DNA of 64,000 bases from positions 1 to 64,000 of the forward strand of contig VEPA01000254.1 of the NCBI GenBank assembly GCA_012026675.1, in the 5' to 3' direction. Position 1 is the first letter of the stretch, and every line of letters starts with the position of its first letter. Of the stretch, positions 16,611-26,749 are shown one piece after another. The notes beneath the pieces were generated by a model, which saw only the letters and a program-made list of their open reading frames with translations, was not told where the DNA came from and searched no databases. Made by a program: the position numbers and the translations under genes. The DNA comes from Betaproteobacteria bacterium (GTDB lineage: Bacteria; Pseudomonadota; Gammaproteobacteria; Burkholderiales; Rhodocyclaceae).

Positions 16611-18047
16611 TCAATGAGCCGCTGCGGGGGCGAGTACCGGCGCATTGACTGCCTTGCCACCCGCCATGGTCAGGAACATGTTCCAGGCCATGATGATCAT
16701 CCCGGAGAGGAACAGCAGGCCACCCAGCAAGCGGATGGTCCAGAACGGATAGGTCGCCTTGACTGACTCGACAAAGGAGTAGGTCAGCGTGCCATCCACG
16801 TTCGTCGCACGCCACATCAGCCCCTGCATTACACCGGCAATCCACATCGAGGCGATATAGAGCACGACGCCGATGGTAGCCACCCAGAAGTGCACTTCGA
16901 TCAGTTTCTTTGAATGCATCTCAGGCTTGCCGAACAGGCGCGGCAGCAGGTAGTAGATCGAGCCGATGGAAATCATCGCCACCCAGCCCAGTGCCCCGGA
17001 ATGAACGTGGCCGACGGTCCAGTCGGTGTAATGCGACAGCGCATTGACTGTCTTGATCGACATCATCGGGCCTTCGAAGGTAGACATGCCGTAGAAGGAC
17101 AAGGAGGTGATCATGAATTTCAGGATCGGGTCATCGCGCAGTTTGTGCCAGGCGCCCGACAGCGTCATGATGCCGTTGATCATGCCGCCCCAGGAAGGTG
17201 CCAGCAGGATCAGCGAAAAGATCATGCCGACCGACTGGGTCCAGTCCGGCAGAGCCGTGTAATGCAGGTGGTGAGGACCCGCCCACATGTAGGTGAAGAT
17301 CAGGGCCCAGAAGTGCACTACCGACAGACGATAGGAATACACGGGGCGTCCGGCCTGCTTGGGCACAAAGTAATACATCATGCCGAGAAAGCCGGCGGTG
17401 AGGAAAAAGCCCACCGCGTTGTGGCCGTACCACCACTGGATCATCGCGTCCTGTACCCCGGCGTAGGCCGAATATGACTTCGGCGTCAGGATGCCGGCGG
17501 CAAACACCGGCACAGCTGCGCTATTGACCAGATGGAGTACCGCGACAGTGAGGATGAAGCCGCCGAAAAACCAGTTCGCCACATAGATATGCGACACGGT
17601 GCGTTTGACGATCGTGCCGAAGAACACTACAGCATAGGACACCCAAACCAGCGTGATCAGGATATCGATCGGCCATTCGAGTTCCGCGTATTCCTTGCCG
17701 GAGGTGAATCCGAGCGGCAGCGACAAGGCGGCAAGCACGATGACCAGTTGCCAGCCCCAGAAAGTGAAGGCCGCCAGACCCGGTGCGAACAGGACCGCAT
17801 GACTGGTGCGCTGCACCGCATAGTAGGAGGTGGCAAACAAAGCGCAGCCGCCAAAGGCAAAGATCACTGCGTTGGTGTGCAAGGGGCGCAAGCGCCCGTA
17901 GCTCAGGAACTCGTGCACGTTCAACTCCGGCCAGACCAGTTGGGCCGCGATGATGACGCCGACCAGCATGCCGACGATGCCCCAGATTACGGTCATCACA
18001 GCGAACTGGCGCACGACTTTATAGTTGTAAGTCGCTTGCGATTGCAT
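16611..18047 (-). CDS. ccoN: cbb3-type cytochrome c oxidase subunit I
   Basis: The catalytic heme b/b3-CuB subunit of the high-affinity oxidase, 478 residues with twelve helices. His57 in [12 protein letters not shown] is a low-spin heme ligand. [18 protein letters not shown] contains the CuB His and the helix VII region with the cross-linked Tyr typical of C-type oxidases. THGF-like turns and [10 protein letters not shown] follow. An FNR box with correctly spaced -10 lies 106 bp upstream, predicting microaerobic or anaerobic induction. Confidence 0.97.
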   Translation of the reverse strand: MQSQATYNYKVVRQFAVMTVIWGIVGMLVGVIIAAQLVWPELNVHEFLSYGRLRPLHTNAVIFAFGGCALFATSYYAVQRTSHAVLFAPGLAAFTFWGWQLVIVLAALSLPLGFTSGKEYAELEWPIDILITLVWVSYAVVFFGTIVKRTVSHIYVANWFFGGFILTVAVLHLVNSAAVPVFAAGILTPKSYSAYAGVQDAMIQWWYGHNAVGFFLTAGFLGMMYYFVPKQAGRPVYSYRLSVVHFWALIFTYMWAGPHHLHYTALPDWTQSVGMIFSLILLAPSWGGMINGIMTLSGAWHKLRDDPILKFMITSLSFYGMSTFEGPMMSIKTVNALSHYTDWTVGHVHSGALGWVAMISIGSIYYLLPRLFGKPEMHSKKLIEVHFWVATIGVVLYIASMWIAGVMQGLMWRATNVDGTLTYSFVESVKATYPFWTIRLLGGLLFLSGMIIMAWNMFLTMAGGKAVNAPVLAPAAAH

Positions 18048-18152
18048 GACGGATACACCTCACTTTGACAAAAAGAAACCGTGCGCTGCGCCGCAATTGA
18101 TGCGGTGCAGTATGAAATTTTCGGGAGATTACACCTGAAACATCAGATGAGT

Positions 18153-18166
18153 TTGATACAGATCAA
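18153..18166 (-). promoter_or_regulatory. FNR box of ccoNOQP
   Basis: TTGATACAGATCAA is a perfect TTGAT-N4-ATCAA site. On the minus strand TAATCT starts 21 bp beyond it (TGTAAT at 19 bp), giving a class II FNR promoter with a leader of about 75 nt before ccoN. Confidence 0.88.
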
Positions 18167-18271
18167 AATATATCCGACTTCAAGGAAAATAACAACAATA
18201 TCAATATGGTTTATGGCTGGCTGGGTCAGTTTTCTTGCCGGTGGTTCCTAGTCCGAAGCTTGCGCTGGACG

Positions 18272-18298
18272 AAAAAAAAGGGTGCGCAACGCGCACCC
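18272..18298 (-). terminator. Strong rho-independent terminator between ccoS and ccoN
   Basis: On the minus strand GGGTGCGC-GTT-GCGCACCC is an 8-bp perfect GC-rich stem followed by eight T residues. It stops minus-strand transcription upstream of the ccoN FNR promoter and forms the 3' end of the candidate sRNA. Confidence 0.9.
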
Positions 18299-18353
18299 CT
18301 AACCCCAACAGAGAGCCTTGCGGCAACGGCGCGAAGCCATCACCATAAAACCC
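18272..18353 (-). ncRNA. Candidate FNR-activated small RNA (about 82 nt)
   Basis: Predicted from its boundaries. A class II FNR promoter (box 18388-18401, -10 GATAAT 18360-18365) places +1 near 18353, and a strong terminator ends at 18272. Nothing conventional is encoded between ccoS and ccoN. The RNA would contain a GGC-UUCGC-GCC hairpin, a GCC-GCAA-GGC hairpin and a G-rich single-stranded stretch (GUUGGGGUUAGGGG) before the terminator stem. A 15-codon reading frame (ATG at 18346, stop at 18299) without a Shine-Dalgarno is also present, so an attenuated leader is an alternative. Not matched to any known sRNA. Confidence 0.5.
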
Positions 18354-18359
18354 GACACG

Positions 18360-18401
18360 ATTATCATAATTCCTCACCGGACGCACCTTGATCTGAGTCA
18401 A
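18360..18401 (-). promoter_or_regulatory. Class II FNR promoter downstream of ccoS
   Basis: On the minus strand TTGACTCAGATCAA (18388-18401) is followed after exactly 22 bp by GATAAT, or after 19 bp by TATGAT, within TATGATAAT. With FNR centred at -41.5 the start point is near 18353. It begins only 13 bp after the ccoS stop and 340 bp before ccoN, which has its own FNR box past a terminator. Confidence 0.7.
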
Positions 18402-18413
18402 CAGTCCCGGAGT

Positions 18414-18632
18414 TTAGCTACGGCCACTACGCCTACTGGCGACAGAGCCGGCGTTAGGCTTCTCTGAGGCCTTGCGCTCCTCGCCGCCTCCATCATCGTC
18501 GTCCATCAGAATGCGATGCCCGGGGCCCTCCAGATCCTCGTATTGGCCCGTCTTCAACGACCACCAAAACAAGGCGGCGATGACGAAAACCAGTACCAAG
18601 GATAACGGTATCAGCAGATACAGGATGTCCAT
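18414..18632 (-). CDS. ccoS: cbb3-type oxidase assembly protein CcoS
   Basis: A 72-residue protein with one N-terminal helix (MDILYLLIPLSLVLVFVIAA) and LFWWSLKTGQYEDLEGPG, the hallmark of CcoS/FixS, then an acidic cluster and a Ser/Arg-rich tail. CcoS is needed for cofactor incorporation into cbb3. It starts 8 bp after the ccoI stop; an upstream extension into ccoI is not credible. Confidence 0.93.
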   Translation of the reverse strand: MDILYLLIPLSLVLVFVIAALFWWSLKTGQYEDLEGPGHRILMDDDDGGGEERKASEKPNAGSVASRRSGRS

Positions 18633-18640
18633 ACAGGCCT

Positions 18641-21103
18641 TTACTCTCGTTGCAGGCGCAAGGCATTGAGTACCACCAGAAGCGAACTGGCCGACATGCC
18701 GATACCGGCCATCCACGGGGTCACCCAGCCGGCCATGGCCAGCGGGATCGCGAGGAAATTGTAGGCGAATGCCCAAACTAGGTTCTGCTTCACGATACGT
18801 ACGGTATGCCGAGCCAGCGCCAGCCCCCCGGGCAGTGCTTGCAGATCATTGCCAAGCAGCACCACATCAGCATTGGCCCGCGCCAGATCGGCGCCGCCGC
18901 CCATGGCGATCGACACCTGCGCCTGTGCCAGCACCGGAGCGTCATTGCCGCCGTCGCCGCCCATCGCCACCGTCTCGCCGGCGGCCTGCAGGGCCTTGAT
19001 TGCGGCATGCTTGCCCTCCGGCGAAAGCCCGCCGCGGGCATCCGCGATTCCCAGCGCCGCACCCACCCGAGTGGCGGCAGCCGGCGCATCGCCACTGAAA
19101 ATCGACAGCTTGATGCCCGCTGCACAGAGTCCGACAGTCATGGCGACAGCCTCGGGACGCAAGCTGTCGCTCAAGCGGAAAAATGCCTGCCAACCGTCGG
19201 CACTGCCCAGCGCGATCACCGTATCGCCAGCGCCGACTATTGACGGAAGTTCAGGCGGAACAGCCAGGCCATGCAATGCGGCGACGAACTCCGGGCGGCC
19301 CAGTCGCCAGGCATGGCCGTCGATCATGCCCTCGACTCCCTCGCCGGTGATGGCACGCACTGCGGAAACCTCGATACCCGCGTCAGCGCCTCCCGCAGCC
19401 AGGGCACGCGCGATGGGATGCTCCGAGCCGCGTTCGAGCGCTGTCGCGATCGACAGTGCAAAGGCGGCCTCGCCGCGGACCGGAATGGCGGCGACCAGTT
19501 CCATGTGACCCACGGTCAGCGTGCCGGTCTTGTCGAAAATGAAACGATCGGCCCGTGCCATGGCCTCGATTGCATGGCCGCGCGTCACCAGCACGCCGCG
19601 GGCAGCCAGTGCGCCGGTCGCCACGGTCAACGCCGCCGGTGTCGCCAGCGACAGCGCACAGGGACAACTGACCACCAGCACGGCGACAAAAATCCACAGG
19701 GCACGCGAGGCATCGATCCACCACCAGGCCAATGCTGTCGCTACTGCCAGCACCAGCAGGGCAATGATGAAATGCGCGGCGACACGGTCCGCCAATTCCA
19801 CCAGGTGCGGCTTTTCTGCCGCGGCGCGCTCCATCAGGCGCTGGATGGCCGCCACGCGCGTGGCCTCGCCGACACGTTCGACGCGCATCACCAGCGGGCT
19901 CGCGGTATTCACGCTGCCGCCGATCAGCGTATCCCCGGCCCGCTTGGGCACCGGCCGGCTCTCGCCGGTCAGCAGGGATTCATCGGCGGCGCTCTCGCCA
20001 TCGAGCACTGTGCCATCGGCCGGCACCGTCTCGCCCGGCTTGACCTGCACCGCGTCACCGGCGCGCAATTCGGCCACGGCCACACGCTCGCCCGCGATAT
20101 CCGTAATGCTCAGCGGCCAACCGGGCAAGCGCGTGGCGAAGGCCGGAATGGCACGTGCCAGCGTCTCCACACTGCGCGCCGCCTTCTGCCGCGCCATCAT
20201 TTCCAGATAGCGCCCCGAAAGAAGGAAGAAGACGAACATGGTGACCGAATCGAAATACACCGCGCCCGCCGCGGTCAGCGTGGCCCACACACTGGCAGCG
20301 AAGGCGGCGCCGACGCCCAGCGCCACAGGTACGTCCATGCCGACGCGATGCAGCTTCAGGTCGCGCCAGGCGCTGACAAAGAAAGGTGCGGCCGAGTAGC
20401 CGATCACGGGCACGGTCAGGATCAGGCTGGCCCAGCGCATCAGTTGCTCGATGTCCGGCGTCATGTCGCCCTCAGTTCCCACCTGCGCGAGATACACGGG
20501 CACTGCGTACATCATCACCTGCATCATGCCGAAGCCGGCGACGAACAGGCGCCACAGCGCTGTCTTGCGTTCCTTCTGCGCCAGTTCCTCGGAGCGACCT
20601 ATGTCATAGGGATGGGCGCGGTAACCGATGGCGGCAATGGCTTCGAGAATCGCCGAAAGCTTCGTCACGCGCTCGTCCCAGCGCACCCGGGCGCGGCGCG
20701 TGGTGTAGTTGATGTCAATGGAAGTCACGCCGGGCTGGCGGCGCACATGCGACTCGTTGAGCCAGACGCAGGCCGCGCAGGTGATGCCTTCGAGGATCAG
20801 TGCCGCTTCCTGCTCGTGCTCGCCCGCCGCGCCCTCGGCCCGGCGCACGAAGTTTTTCTGTACATCAGGATGGTCGAACAGGACGAAATCGGCGACGATT
20901 TGCGGCAAGGCTTCGCGCGGGCTTTCCGGCATCGCGTCGCGGTGGCGGTAGTAGTCGGCCAGGCCATTGGCGACGATCGCCTGCGCCACCGCCTGGCAGC
21001 CGGCGCAGCACATCTCGCGCCGCTGCCCGCCGATCTCGATGGCGAAATCGACGCCCGCCGGAATCGGCAGGCCGCAGTGATAACAGGGCTCCTTATCGGC
21101 CAT
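18641..21103 (-). CDS. ccoI: Copper-translocating P-type ATPase of cbb3 assembly (CcoI/FixI)
   Basis: A slow Cu exporter feeding cbb3 assembly, 820 residues. An N-terminal cysteine-rich module (CYHCG...CCAGC) precedes one HMA domain with GITCAAC. Then come eight helices, SCPCALSLATP, the phosphorylation site DKTGTLT and LTGES in the actuator. The hinge reads GGDGGNDAPVLA where VGDGxNDAP is usual, a possible weakening. The cysteine-rich N-terminus and the ccoS neighbour distinguish it from CopA. A 22-bp motif repeated elsewhere in the window lies at 19220-19242. Confidence 0.95.
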   Translation of the reverse strand: MADKEPCYHCGLPIPAGVDFAIEIGGQRREMCCAGCQAVAQAIVANGLADYYRHRDAMPESPREALPQIVADFVLFDHPDVQKNFVRRAEGAAGEHEQEAALILEGITCAACVWLNESHVRRQPGVTSIDINYTTRRARVRWDERVTKLSAILEAIAAIGYRAHPYDIGRSEELAQKERKTALWRLFVAGFGMMQVMMYAVPVYLAQVGTEGDMTPDIEQLMRWASLILTVPVIGYSAAPFFVSAWRDLKLHRVGMDVPVALGVGAAFAASVWATLTAAGAVYFDSVTMFVFFLLSGRYLEMMARQKAARSVETLARAIPAFATRLPGWPLSITDIAGERVAVAELRAGDAVQVKPGETVPADGTVLDGESAADESLLTGESRPVPKRAGDTLIGGSVNTASPLVMRVERVGEATRVAAIQRLMERAAAEKPHLVELADRVAAHFIIALLVLAVATALAWWWIDASRALWIFVAVLVVSCPCALSLATPAALTVATGALAARGVLVTRGHAIEAMARADRFIFDKTGTLTVGHMELVAAIPVRGEAAFALSIATALERGSEHPIARALAAGGADAGIEVSAVRAITGEGVEGMIDGHAWRLGRPEFVAALHGLAVPPELPSIVGAGDTVIALGSADGWQAFFRLSDSLRPEAVAMTVGLCAAGIKLSIFSGDAPAAATRVGAALGIADARGGLSPEGKHAAIKALQAAGETVAMGGDGGNDAPVLAQAQVSIAMGGGADLARANADVVLLGNDLQALPGGLALARHTVRIVKQNLVWAFAYNFLAIPLAMAGWVTPWMAGIGMSASSLLVVLNALRLQRE
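19220..19242 (+). repeat. Dispersed 22-bp motif, copy in ccoI
   Basis: CGTATCGCCAGCGCCGACT followed by ATTG, antisense to ccoI, where it encodes IVGAGDTV. The same 19 bases occur exactly at 61271 and (reverse) 63094. Confidence 0.6.
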
Positions 21104-21129
21104 GATCAGGCCGGATCGTCAGAACGAAC

Positions 21130-21897
21130 TTACTTGGGCGCCATGCGGATGGCGCCATCGAGGCGGATCACCTCGCCGTTGAGCATCTCGTTCTCGACGA
21201 TATGCCGCACCAGTGCCGCGTATTCGGCCGGCTTGCCCAGCCGTGAAGGGAAGGGAACCATCTTGCCCAAGGCGTCCTGCACTTCCTGCGGCATGCCCAG
21301 CAGCATCGGCGTCTCGAAAATACCCGGCGCGATGGCCATCACGCGAATGCCGAAGCGCGCCAGTTCGCGCGCGACGGGCAGGGTCATGGCGACCACGCCG
21401 CCCTTCGACGCCGCGTAGGCCGCCTGACCGATCTGGCCGTCGTAGGCCGCCACCGAAGCGGTGCTGACGATCACGCCACGCTCGCCCGCCGCATTCGGCG
21501 CTCCCTGGCTCATGACTTCGGATGCAAGGCGGATCATGTTGAAGGATCCCACCAGATTCACGGTAACCGTCTTGGCAAAAGTATCCAGCGAATGCGGGCC
21601 AGTCTTGCCCAGCACCTTCTCCGCAGTGGCGATTCCGGCGCAATTCACCAGCCCCTGCAGTCCGCCAAATGCCGCCACCGCCGCGTCGACGCAGGCCTTG
21701 GCGCTTGCCTCTTCGGCGACATTGGTGGTGACAAAGTGCGCATTGGGCCCCAGTTCCGCCGCCAGTGCCTTGCCGGCGGCCTCGTTGAGGTCGGCCAGCA
21801 CCACTTTCGCTCCCTGTTCCACCAGCATCCGCCCGGTACCGGCGCCGAGACCCGAAGCACCGCCGGTGATGATGAAAACACTATCCTTGATCTGCAT
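21130..21897 (-). CDS. SDR-family 3-hydroxyacyl-CoA dehydrogenase-like oxidoreductase
   Basis: A 255-residue classical short-chain dehydrogenase. The cofactor motif [10 protein letters not shown] with Asp37 (LADLN) indicates NAD(H). NCAGIA and the active site YAASK with the upstream Ser (STASVAA) are intact. The sequence style ([22 protein letters not shown]) matches type II 3-hydroxyacyl-CoA dehydrogenases of beta-oxidation. It ends 26 bp before ccoI on the same strand and could share a transcript. Substrate is inferred. Confidence 0.85.
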   Translation of the reverse strand: MQIKDSVFIITGGASGLGAGTGRMLVEQGAKVVLADLNEAAGKALAAELGPNAHFVTTNVAEEASAKACVDAAVAAFGGLQGLVNCAGIATAEKVLGKTGPHSLDTFAKTVTVNLVGSFNMIRLASEVMSQGAPNAAGERGVIVSTASVAAYDGQIGQAAYAASKGGVVAMTLPVARELARFGIRVMAIAPGIFETPMLLGMPQEVQDALGKMVPFPSRLGKPAEYAALVRHIVENEMLNGEVIRLDGAIRMAPK

Positions 21898-21955
21898 GAC
21901 GACCCCTTGAAAGGATCAAGGCCTGCCGACCAAAATGGAGGCAGGCCCTGAAAAT

Positions 21956-22031
<76 letters not shown>

Positions 22032-22115
22032 GTCCTGAAAGGGTAGGAATTATAACTGCTGGTTCAGACCCATGGCAACGCGGCCCGCGCCTGCCGCCTC
22101 GCCGCGGATGCCCGT

Positions 22116-23045
22116 TCAGGCAAGCAATTCCTTCGGTAGTGGAAAATTGACGTTCTCGGCCACGCCGTCGAGCGTCTCGACGCTGCCGGCACCGAGTGCC
22201 CTTATCCGCTCGACCACGCCATTCACCAGTACCTCGGGCGCCGACGCGCCGGCCGTGACGCCGACCCGCGCATTGGGCCCGAGCCACGCGGCGTCGATCT
22301 GCTCCGCGCCATCGACCAGGTAGGCGGGAATGCCGCTGATTGCTGCCACCTCGCGCAAGCGGTTCGAATTCGAACTGTTCTTCGAGCCGACCACGATGAC
22401 CACATCGACCTTGCCGGCCATGGCCTTGACCGCATCCTGCCGGTTCTGCGTGGCGTAGCAGATGTCGTCCTTGCGCGGGCCGATGATGTTCGGAAAGCGG
22501 GCCATCAGCGCGTGCACGATCACCCGTGCATCGTCGACCGACAAGGTGGTCTGCGTAACATAGGCCAGCGGCGCCGTTCCGCCGGCGCCGACTTCCAGCC
22601 GTGCCACATCGTCGACATTTTCCACCAGGTACATCTGGCCGGTCGCCTGACCCATGGTGCCTTCGCCCTCCGGGTGGCCTTTATGGCCGATCATCACGAC
22701 TTCGTAACCCTGCTTGTGCAGGCGCGCAACTTCCAGATGCACCTTGGTCACCAGCGGACAGGTGGCATCGAACACCTTGAGGCCGCGCTGATCCGCCTCG
22801 ATGCGCACCGACTGCGGCACGCCATGGGCGCTGAATATCACCGTGGCACCGTCCGGCACCTCGGCCAGTTCCTCGACGAACACCGCGCCCTTGGCCTTGA
22901 GGCCATCGACCACGTAGCGGTTGTGCACCACTTCGTGGCGTACGTAGATCGGCGCGCCGAACTTTTCCAGCGCACGCTCGACAATGGCAATCGCGCGCTC
23001 GACGCCGGCACAAAACCCACGGGGGTTGGCAAGAAGTATCTGCAT
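22116..23045 (-). CDS. ispH: 4-hydroxy-3-methylbut-2-enyl diphosphate reductase
   Basis: Last step of the MEP isoprenoid pathway, forming IPP and DMAPP. About 309 residues. Cluster cysteines are in [21 protein letters not shown] and [20 protein letters not shown] and the SSNSNRL loop bind diphosphate. ATG 23045 overlaps the TGA of the FKBP gene by one base; a GTG three bases upstream is an alternative. The order ispH-fkpB-lspA-ileS-ribF on one strand is a classic proteobacterial operon. Confidence 0.97.
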   Translation of the reverse strand: MQILLANPRGFCAGVERAIAIVERALEKFGAPIYVRHEVVHNRYVVDGLKAKGAVFVEELAEVPDGATVIFSAHGVPQSVRIEADQRGLKVFDATCPLVTKVHLEVARLHKQGYEVVMIGHKGHPEGEGTMGQATGQMYLVENVDDVARLEVGAGGTAPLAYVTQTTLSVDDARVIVHALMARFPNIIGPRKDDICYATQNRQDAVKAMAGKVDVVIVVGSKNSSNSNRLREVAAISGIPAYLVDGAEQIDAAWLGPNARVGVTAGASAPEVLVNGVVERIRALGAGSVETLDGVAENVNFPLPKELLA

Positions 23046-23476
23046 CACATGATCCCCAGGATCTCGACTTCAAAACGGATGGCTTTTCCCGCCAGCGGAT
23101 GGTTGAAGTCCACCAGCACTGCCTCGGCATCCAGTTCGCGGACCATGCCGGTGAACTTGTCTCCCGCCGGCGAGGAGAACTCGATCAAACCATGAAGTTC
23201 AGGTGTCGAACCCGTTGGCAGGTCGGCGACGCCGATGCGCTGGACAAGCTGCGGATTGTGCGCACCGAAGGCCTGGTCGGGATCGAGCAGGAAGACGTGG
23301 CGCTCGCCCGGGGCGATGCCGATAATGCAGCGTTCGAGCATCGGTGCCAGTTCCCCGGTACCGAGCTGCAGGGTGGCCGGGCCGGTGTCGAAGGTGCTTA
23401 CCAGTTCGATGTCGTCGCTGTTGGCAACGCGGTAGTGCAAGGCAATGTAGCTGTCGGGCTGAACGGTTTCGCTCAC
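23045..23476 (-). CDS. fkpB: FKBP-type peptidyl-prolyl isomerase (FkpB/SlpA)
   Basis: A 143-residue cytoplasmic SlpA-like isomerase and chaperone. [20 protein letters not shown] is the FKBP core, interrupted by the IF domain ([11 protein letters not shown]), and [19 protein letters not shown] closes the fold. The start is GTG 23476, with AAGGAAG just upstream and a GTGA overlap with the lspA stop. An upstream ATG would intrude deeply into lspA. Confidence 0.92.
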   Translation of the reverse strand: MSETVQPDSYIALHYRVANSDDIELVSTFDTGPATLQLGTGELAPMLERCIIGIAPGERHVFLLDPDQAFGAHNPQLVQRIGVADLPTGSTPELHGLIEFSSPAGDKFTGMVRELDAEAVLVDFNHPLAGKAIRFEVEILGIM

Positions 23477-23946
23477 GGATCTTCCTTGGGCTGGCGCCAT
23501 TGATGCAGGAGCATCAGGGCGACGCCGACGGTGATGGCCGAATCGGCCACGTTGAAAGCAGGCCAATGATAGCCCGCCACGTGAAAATCGAGAAAATCGA
23601 CCACCGCGTCAAAACGCAGGCGGTCGATCACATTGCCGATCGCGCCGCCCAGGATCAGGGACAGGGCAACCGGCAGCAGCCGTTCCTGGGCGTGGCGACG
23701 CAGCAGGCTCAGGAGCCAGGCCGAAATGCCCAGCGCGAGGATGACAAAGAACCACTTTTGCCAGCCGCCGGCACCAGCCAGAAAGCTGAAGGCCGCCCCG
23801 GAGTTGTGAACCAGGACGAGGTTGAAGAATGGCGTCACGCTCTGGCTTTCCATCAGGCGAAAGCTCCCCAGCACCCAGGCCTTGCTGGCCTGGTCGAGCA
23901 ACACCACGAATGCCGCCAGAACCAGCCAGAACGTCAGCCTAGGCAA
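23473..23946 (-). CDS. lspA: Lipoprotein signal peptidase
   Basis: Signal peptidase II, removing signal peptides from prolipoproteins such as the YCF48 lipoprotein encoded at 45186. About 157 residues with four helices. Catalytic aspartates lie in GNVIDR and [20 protein letters not shown] is conserved. No ATG fits. TTG at 23946, overlapping the ileS 3' end by 8 bp, gives the normal length ([11 protein letters not shown]). Confidence 0.93.
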   Translation of the reverse strand: MPRLTFWLVLAAFVVLLDQASKAWVLGSFRLMESQSVTPFFNLVLVHNSGAAFSFLAGAGGWQKWFFVILALGISAWLLSLLRRHAQERLLPVALSLILGGAIGNVIDRLRFDAVVDFLDFHVAGYHWPAFNVADSAITVGVALMLLHQWRQPKEDP

Positions 23947-26749
23947 TCCCGCGCGCCTCGCCGTTGCCAAACAGGTTGGACGTGCAGCGTCCGCACAGTT
24001 CGGGGTGCTCGGCATCCTGGCCGACATCCTCGCGCCAGTGCCAGCAGCGTGCGCACTTGGCATGGGCACTGGCGACGGCCTCGACGCCGACACCGCTCGC
24101 CGTCTCGCCGGCGCCGACTTTCTCCAGCGTCACCTTCGAGCAGATAAGAACGAACTTCAGGTCGTCGCCCAGCGAGGCGAGCAAATCGTAGCTTGCGGCG
24201 TCGGCGCGCAAATTCACTTCAGCCTGCAGCGAGGACCCGATCTTGCCGGCCGAGCGCAGTTCTTCGAGGGTTCTGGCGACGTCGCCGCGCACCGCGCGTA
24301 TCGCCTGCCACCGTGCCACCAGCGCCGACTCTTCGGCCTGTTCCGGCAGCGAGTGCCAGGTGGCGAGCATCACGCTGTCGCCCTGTTTCAGCGTGGCCCA
24401 GATTTCCTCGGCGGTGAAGGACATCACCGGCGCCATCAGCCGCGTCACGCTCTGCAGTATGTGCCACAGCGCGCTTTGTGCCGAGCGGCGGGCACGTGAA
24501 TTTTCCGCGGCCGTGTAGAGACGGTCCTTGAGAATGTCGAGGTAAAAGGCGCCAAGGTCTTCCGAACAGAAGTTCATCAGCGCCTGCACCACCTTGTGGA
24601 ATTCGAAGCGTTCGTAGTCCGCGGTGCATTGCGTCTGCAGCCTTCGCGCGAGCGCTAGGGCATAGCGGTCCACTTCCAGCCATTCGGCGGGCGGCAGCAT
24701 CTGTGTCGTTGCGTCGAAATCCGCCGTGTTGGCGAGCAGAAAGCGCAGCGTATTACGCAGGCGGCGATAGACCTCGACCACACGCGGCAGGATGGTCTTC
24801 TCGTCGATCGACAACTCGCCGGAATAGTCGGTGCTGGCCACCCAAAGGCGAAGGATCTCGGCGCCCAGGGTATCGGAGATCTTCTGCGGCGCGACAACGT
24901 TGCCCTTCGACTTGGACATCTTCATGCCCTTGCCGTCGACCACGAAGCCGTGGGTCAGCAGGGCCTTGTAGGGCGCGCGGCCGTCGATCGCGGCACCGGG
25001 CAGCAAGGACGAATGGAACCAGCCGCGATGCTGGTCCGAACCCTCGAGGTAGAGGTCGGCCGGGTAGGGCGACTCCGCCGCGTGCGAGCCGCGCAGCACC
25101 GTGCGATGCGTGGTGCCCGAATCGAACCAGACATCGAGCGTGTCGCGCATCTTGTCGTAGTTCGCCGCATCGGCGCCGAGCAGTTCGGCCGCGTCGAGTT
25201 TGAACCAGGCGTCGATGCCCTCCTGCTCGATGCGCTGCGCCACGGCTTCGAGCAGTTCCAGCGTGCGCGGATGCGGCTCGCCGCTTTCCTTGTGAAGGAA
25301 GAAGGGGATCGGCACGCCCCAGTTGCGCTGGCGCGAGACGCACCAATCGGGCCGGTTGGCGATCATCGCATGCAGCCGCGCCTTGCCCCAGTCGGGATAG
25401 AAGGTGGTTGCTTCGACGGCAGCCAGCGCCTTGTCACGCAGGCTGCCGCCCCCGTCGACCGGCATCCGGTTCATTCCCACGAACCACTGGGTAGTGGCGC
25501 GATAGATGATCGGCGTCTTGTGGCGCCAGCAGTGCATGTAGCTATGCACGATCTCGCTGCTGGCGAATAGGCTGCCGACCTCGGCCAGCTTCTCGATGAT
25601 GGCCGCATTGGCCTTCCAGACGAACATGCCGCCGAAGAAGGGCAGGCTCGCGGCAAACACGCCATCGCCCTGTACCGGAGTCAGGATCTCGTCGTTGTGC
25701 ATGCCGTGCTTGCGACACGACTCGAAGTCTTCCAGACCATAGGCCGGCGCGCTGTGCACGATGCCGGTACCGGTGTCGAGCGTGACGTAGTCGCCCAGAT
25801 AGACGGGCGAGGCACGGTCGTAGAATGGATGGCGGAACTTCACCATGGAGAGCGCAGCGCCATGACAGGCGCCTAACACCTCGCCATCGAGGCCGAAGCG
25901 CTGCAGCGCTGCGCCGCGCAGTTCGGCGGCGAGGATGATGAAGCCACGCGTGGTCTTCACCAGTTCGTAGGTGAAATCGGGGTGCATGTTGAGCGCCTGG
26001 TTCGAGGGAATGGTCCAGGGCGTGGTGGTCCAGATCACCGTCCAGCAGTCGCCCTCTGGCAGCGCAGCGATGCCGAAGGCATGGGCGACGCGATCGCGAT
26101 CGGCGGCATCGAGACGGAAACCGACATCAATCGCCGGCGACTTCTTGTCGGCGTACTCGACCTCGGCCTCGGCCAGTGCCGAACCGCAATCGAAGCACCA
26201 ATTGACGGGCTTGAGGCCCTTGAACAGGTAGCCGGTTTTATACAAGTCGCCGACCGCACGAATCTCGTCGGCCTCGTTCCTGAAGGCCATGGTGAGATAG
26301 GGATTGCCCCAGTCGCCGAGCACGCCGAGGCGGATGAAATCCTTCTTCTGCCGTTCCACCTGCTCGGCGGCGAAGCTGCGGCAAAGTTCGCGCGCCTGGT
26401 CGGCCGGCAGATGCTTGCCGTGGGTCTTTTCGATCTGGTGTTCGATCGGCAGGCCATGGCAGTCCCAGCCCGGCACATAGGGTGCGTCGAAGCCGGCCAA
26501 AGGCTTGGCGCGGACGATGATGTCCTTGAGGATCTTGTTCACCGCATGGCCGATATGGATGTCGCCATTGGCATAGGGTGGGCCGTCATGCAGGACGAAG
26601 CGCGGACGCCCTTTGGCTGCGGCGCGGATCTTCTGGTAGAGCTTCTGCTCCTGCCACTGGGCGAGCCAGCCCGGCGCGCGCTTGGCGAGATCGCCGCGCA
26701 TCGGGAAGGGCGTATCGGGCATGTTGAGGGTCTTGCGGTAATCAGCCAT
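23939..26749 (-). CDS. ileS: Isoleucyl-tRNA synthetase
   Basis: Class I synthetase charging tRNA-Ile, 936 residues. The HIGH motif is HIGH in [11 protein letters not shown], and the KMSKS motif is [18 protein letters not shown] and the CP1 editing domain with [11 protein letters not shown] follow. The C-terminal zinc module CARCW...CGRC is intact. ATG 26749 overlaps ribF by 8 bp. Two copies of the dispersed 22-bp motif (24101-24122 and 24312-24334) lie in the C-terminal region. Confidence 0.97.
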   Translation of the reverse strand: MADYRKTLNMPDTPFPMRGDLAKRAPGWLAQWQEQKLYQKIRAAAKGRPRFVLHDGPPYANGDIHIGHAVNKILKDIIVRAKPLAGFDAPYVPGWDCHGLPIEHQIEKTHGKHLPADQARELCRSFAAEQVERQKKDFIRLGVLGDWGNPYLTMAFRNEADEIRAVGDLYKTGYLFKGLKPVNWCFDCGSALAEAEVEYADKKSPAIDVGFRLDAADRDRVAHAFGIAALPEGDCWTVIWTTTPWTIPSNQALNMHPDFTYELVKTTRGFIILAAELRGAALQRFGLDGEVLGACHGAALSMVKFRHPFYDRASPVYLGDYVTLDTGTGIVHSAPAYGLEDFESCRKHGMHNDEILTPVQGDGVFAASLPFFGGMFVWKANAAIIEKLAEVGSLFASSEIVHSYMHCWRHKTPIIYRATTQWFVGMNRMPVDGGGSLRDKALAAVEATTFYPDWGKARLHAMIANRPDWCVSRQRNWGVPIPFFLHKESGEPHPRTLELLEAVAQRIEQEGIDAWFKLDAAELLGADAANYDKMRDTLDVWFDSGTTHRTVLRGSHAAESPYPADLYLEGSDQHRGWFHSSLLPGAAIDGRAPYKALLTHGFVVDGKGMKMSKSKGNVVAPQKISDTLGAEILRLWVASTDYSGELSIDEKTILPRVVEVYRRLRNTLRFLLANTADFDATTQMLPPAEWLEVDRYALALARRLQTQCTADYERFEFHKVVQALMNFCSEDLGAFYLDILKDRLYTAAENSRARRSAQSALWHILQSVTRLMAPVMSFTAEEIWATLKQGDSVMLATWHSLPEQAEESALVARWQAIRAVRGDVARTLEELRSAGKIGSSLQAEVNLRADAASYDLLASLGDDLKFVLICSKVTLEKVGAGETASGVGVEAVASAHAKCARCWHWREDVGQDAEHPELCGRCTSNLFGNGEARGIA
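24101..24122 (+). repeat. Dispersed 22-bp motif, variant copy in ileS
   Basis: CGTCTCGCCGGCGCCGACTT differs from the consensus CGTATCGCCAGCGCCGACTT at two positions. It lies antisense to ileS and encodes KVGAGETA there. Confidence 0.4.

Noticed and set aside
18201-18401. 66-codon minus-strand frame between ccoS and ccoN
   Set aside because: Its start codon would be the FNR box itself and it runs through the terminator; a promoter-sRNA-terminator reading fits better.
19271-21418. 715-codon open frame on the plus strand opposite ccoI
   Set aside because: It is antisense to a complete CcoI with all motifs; its translation is Arg/His/Gly-rich low-complexity sequence, a GC-rich shadow.
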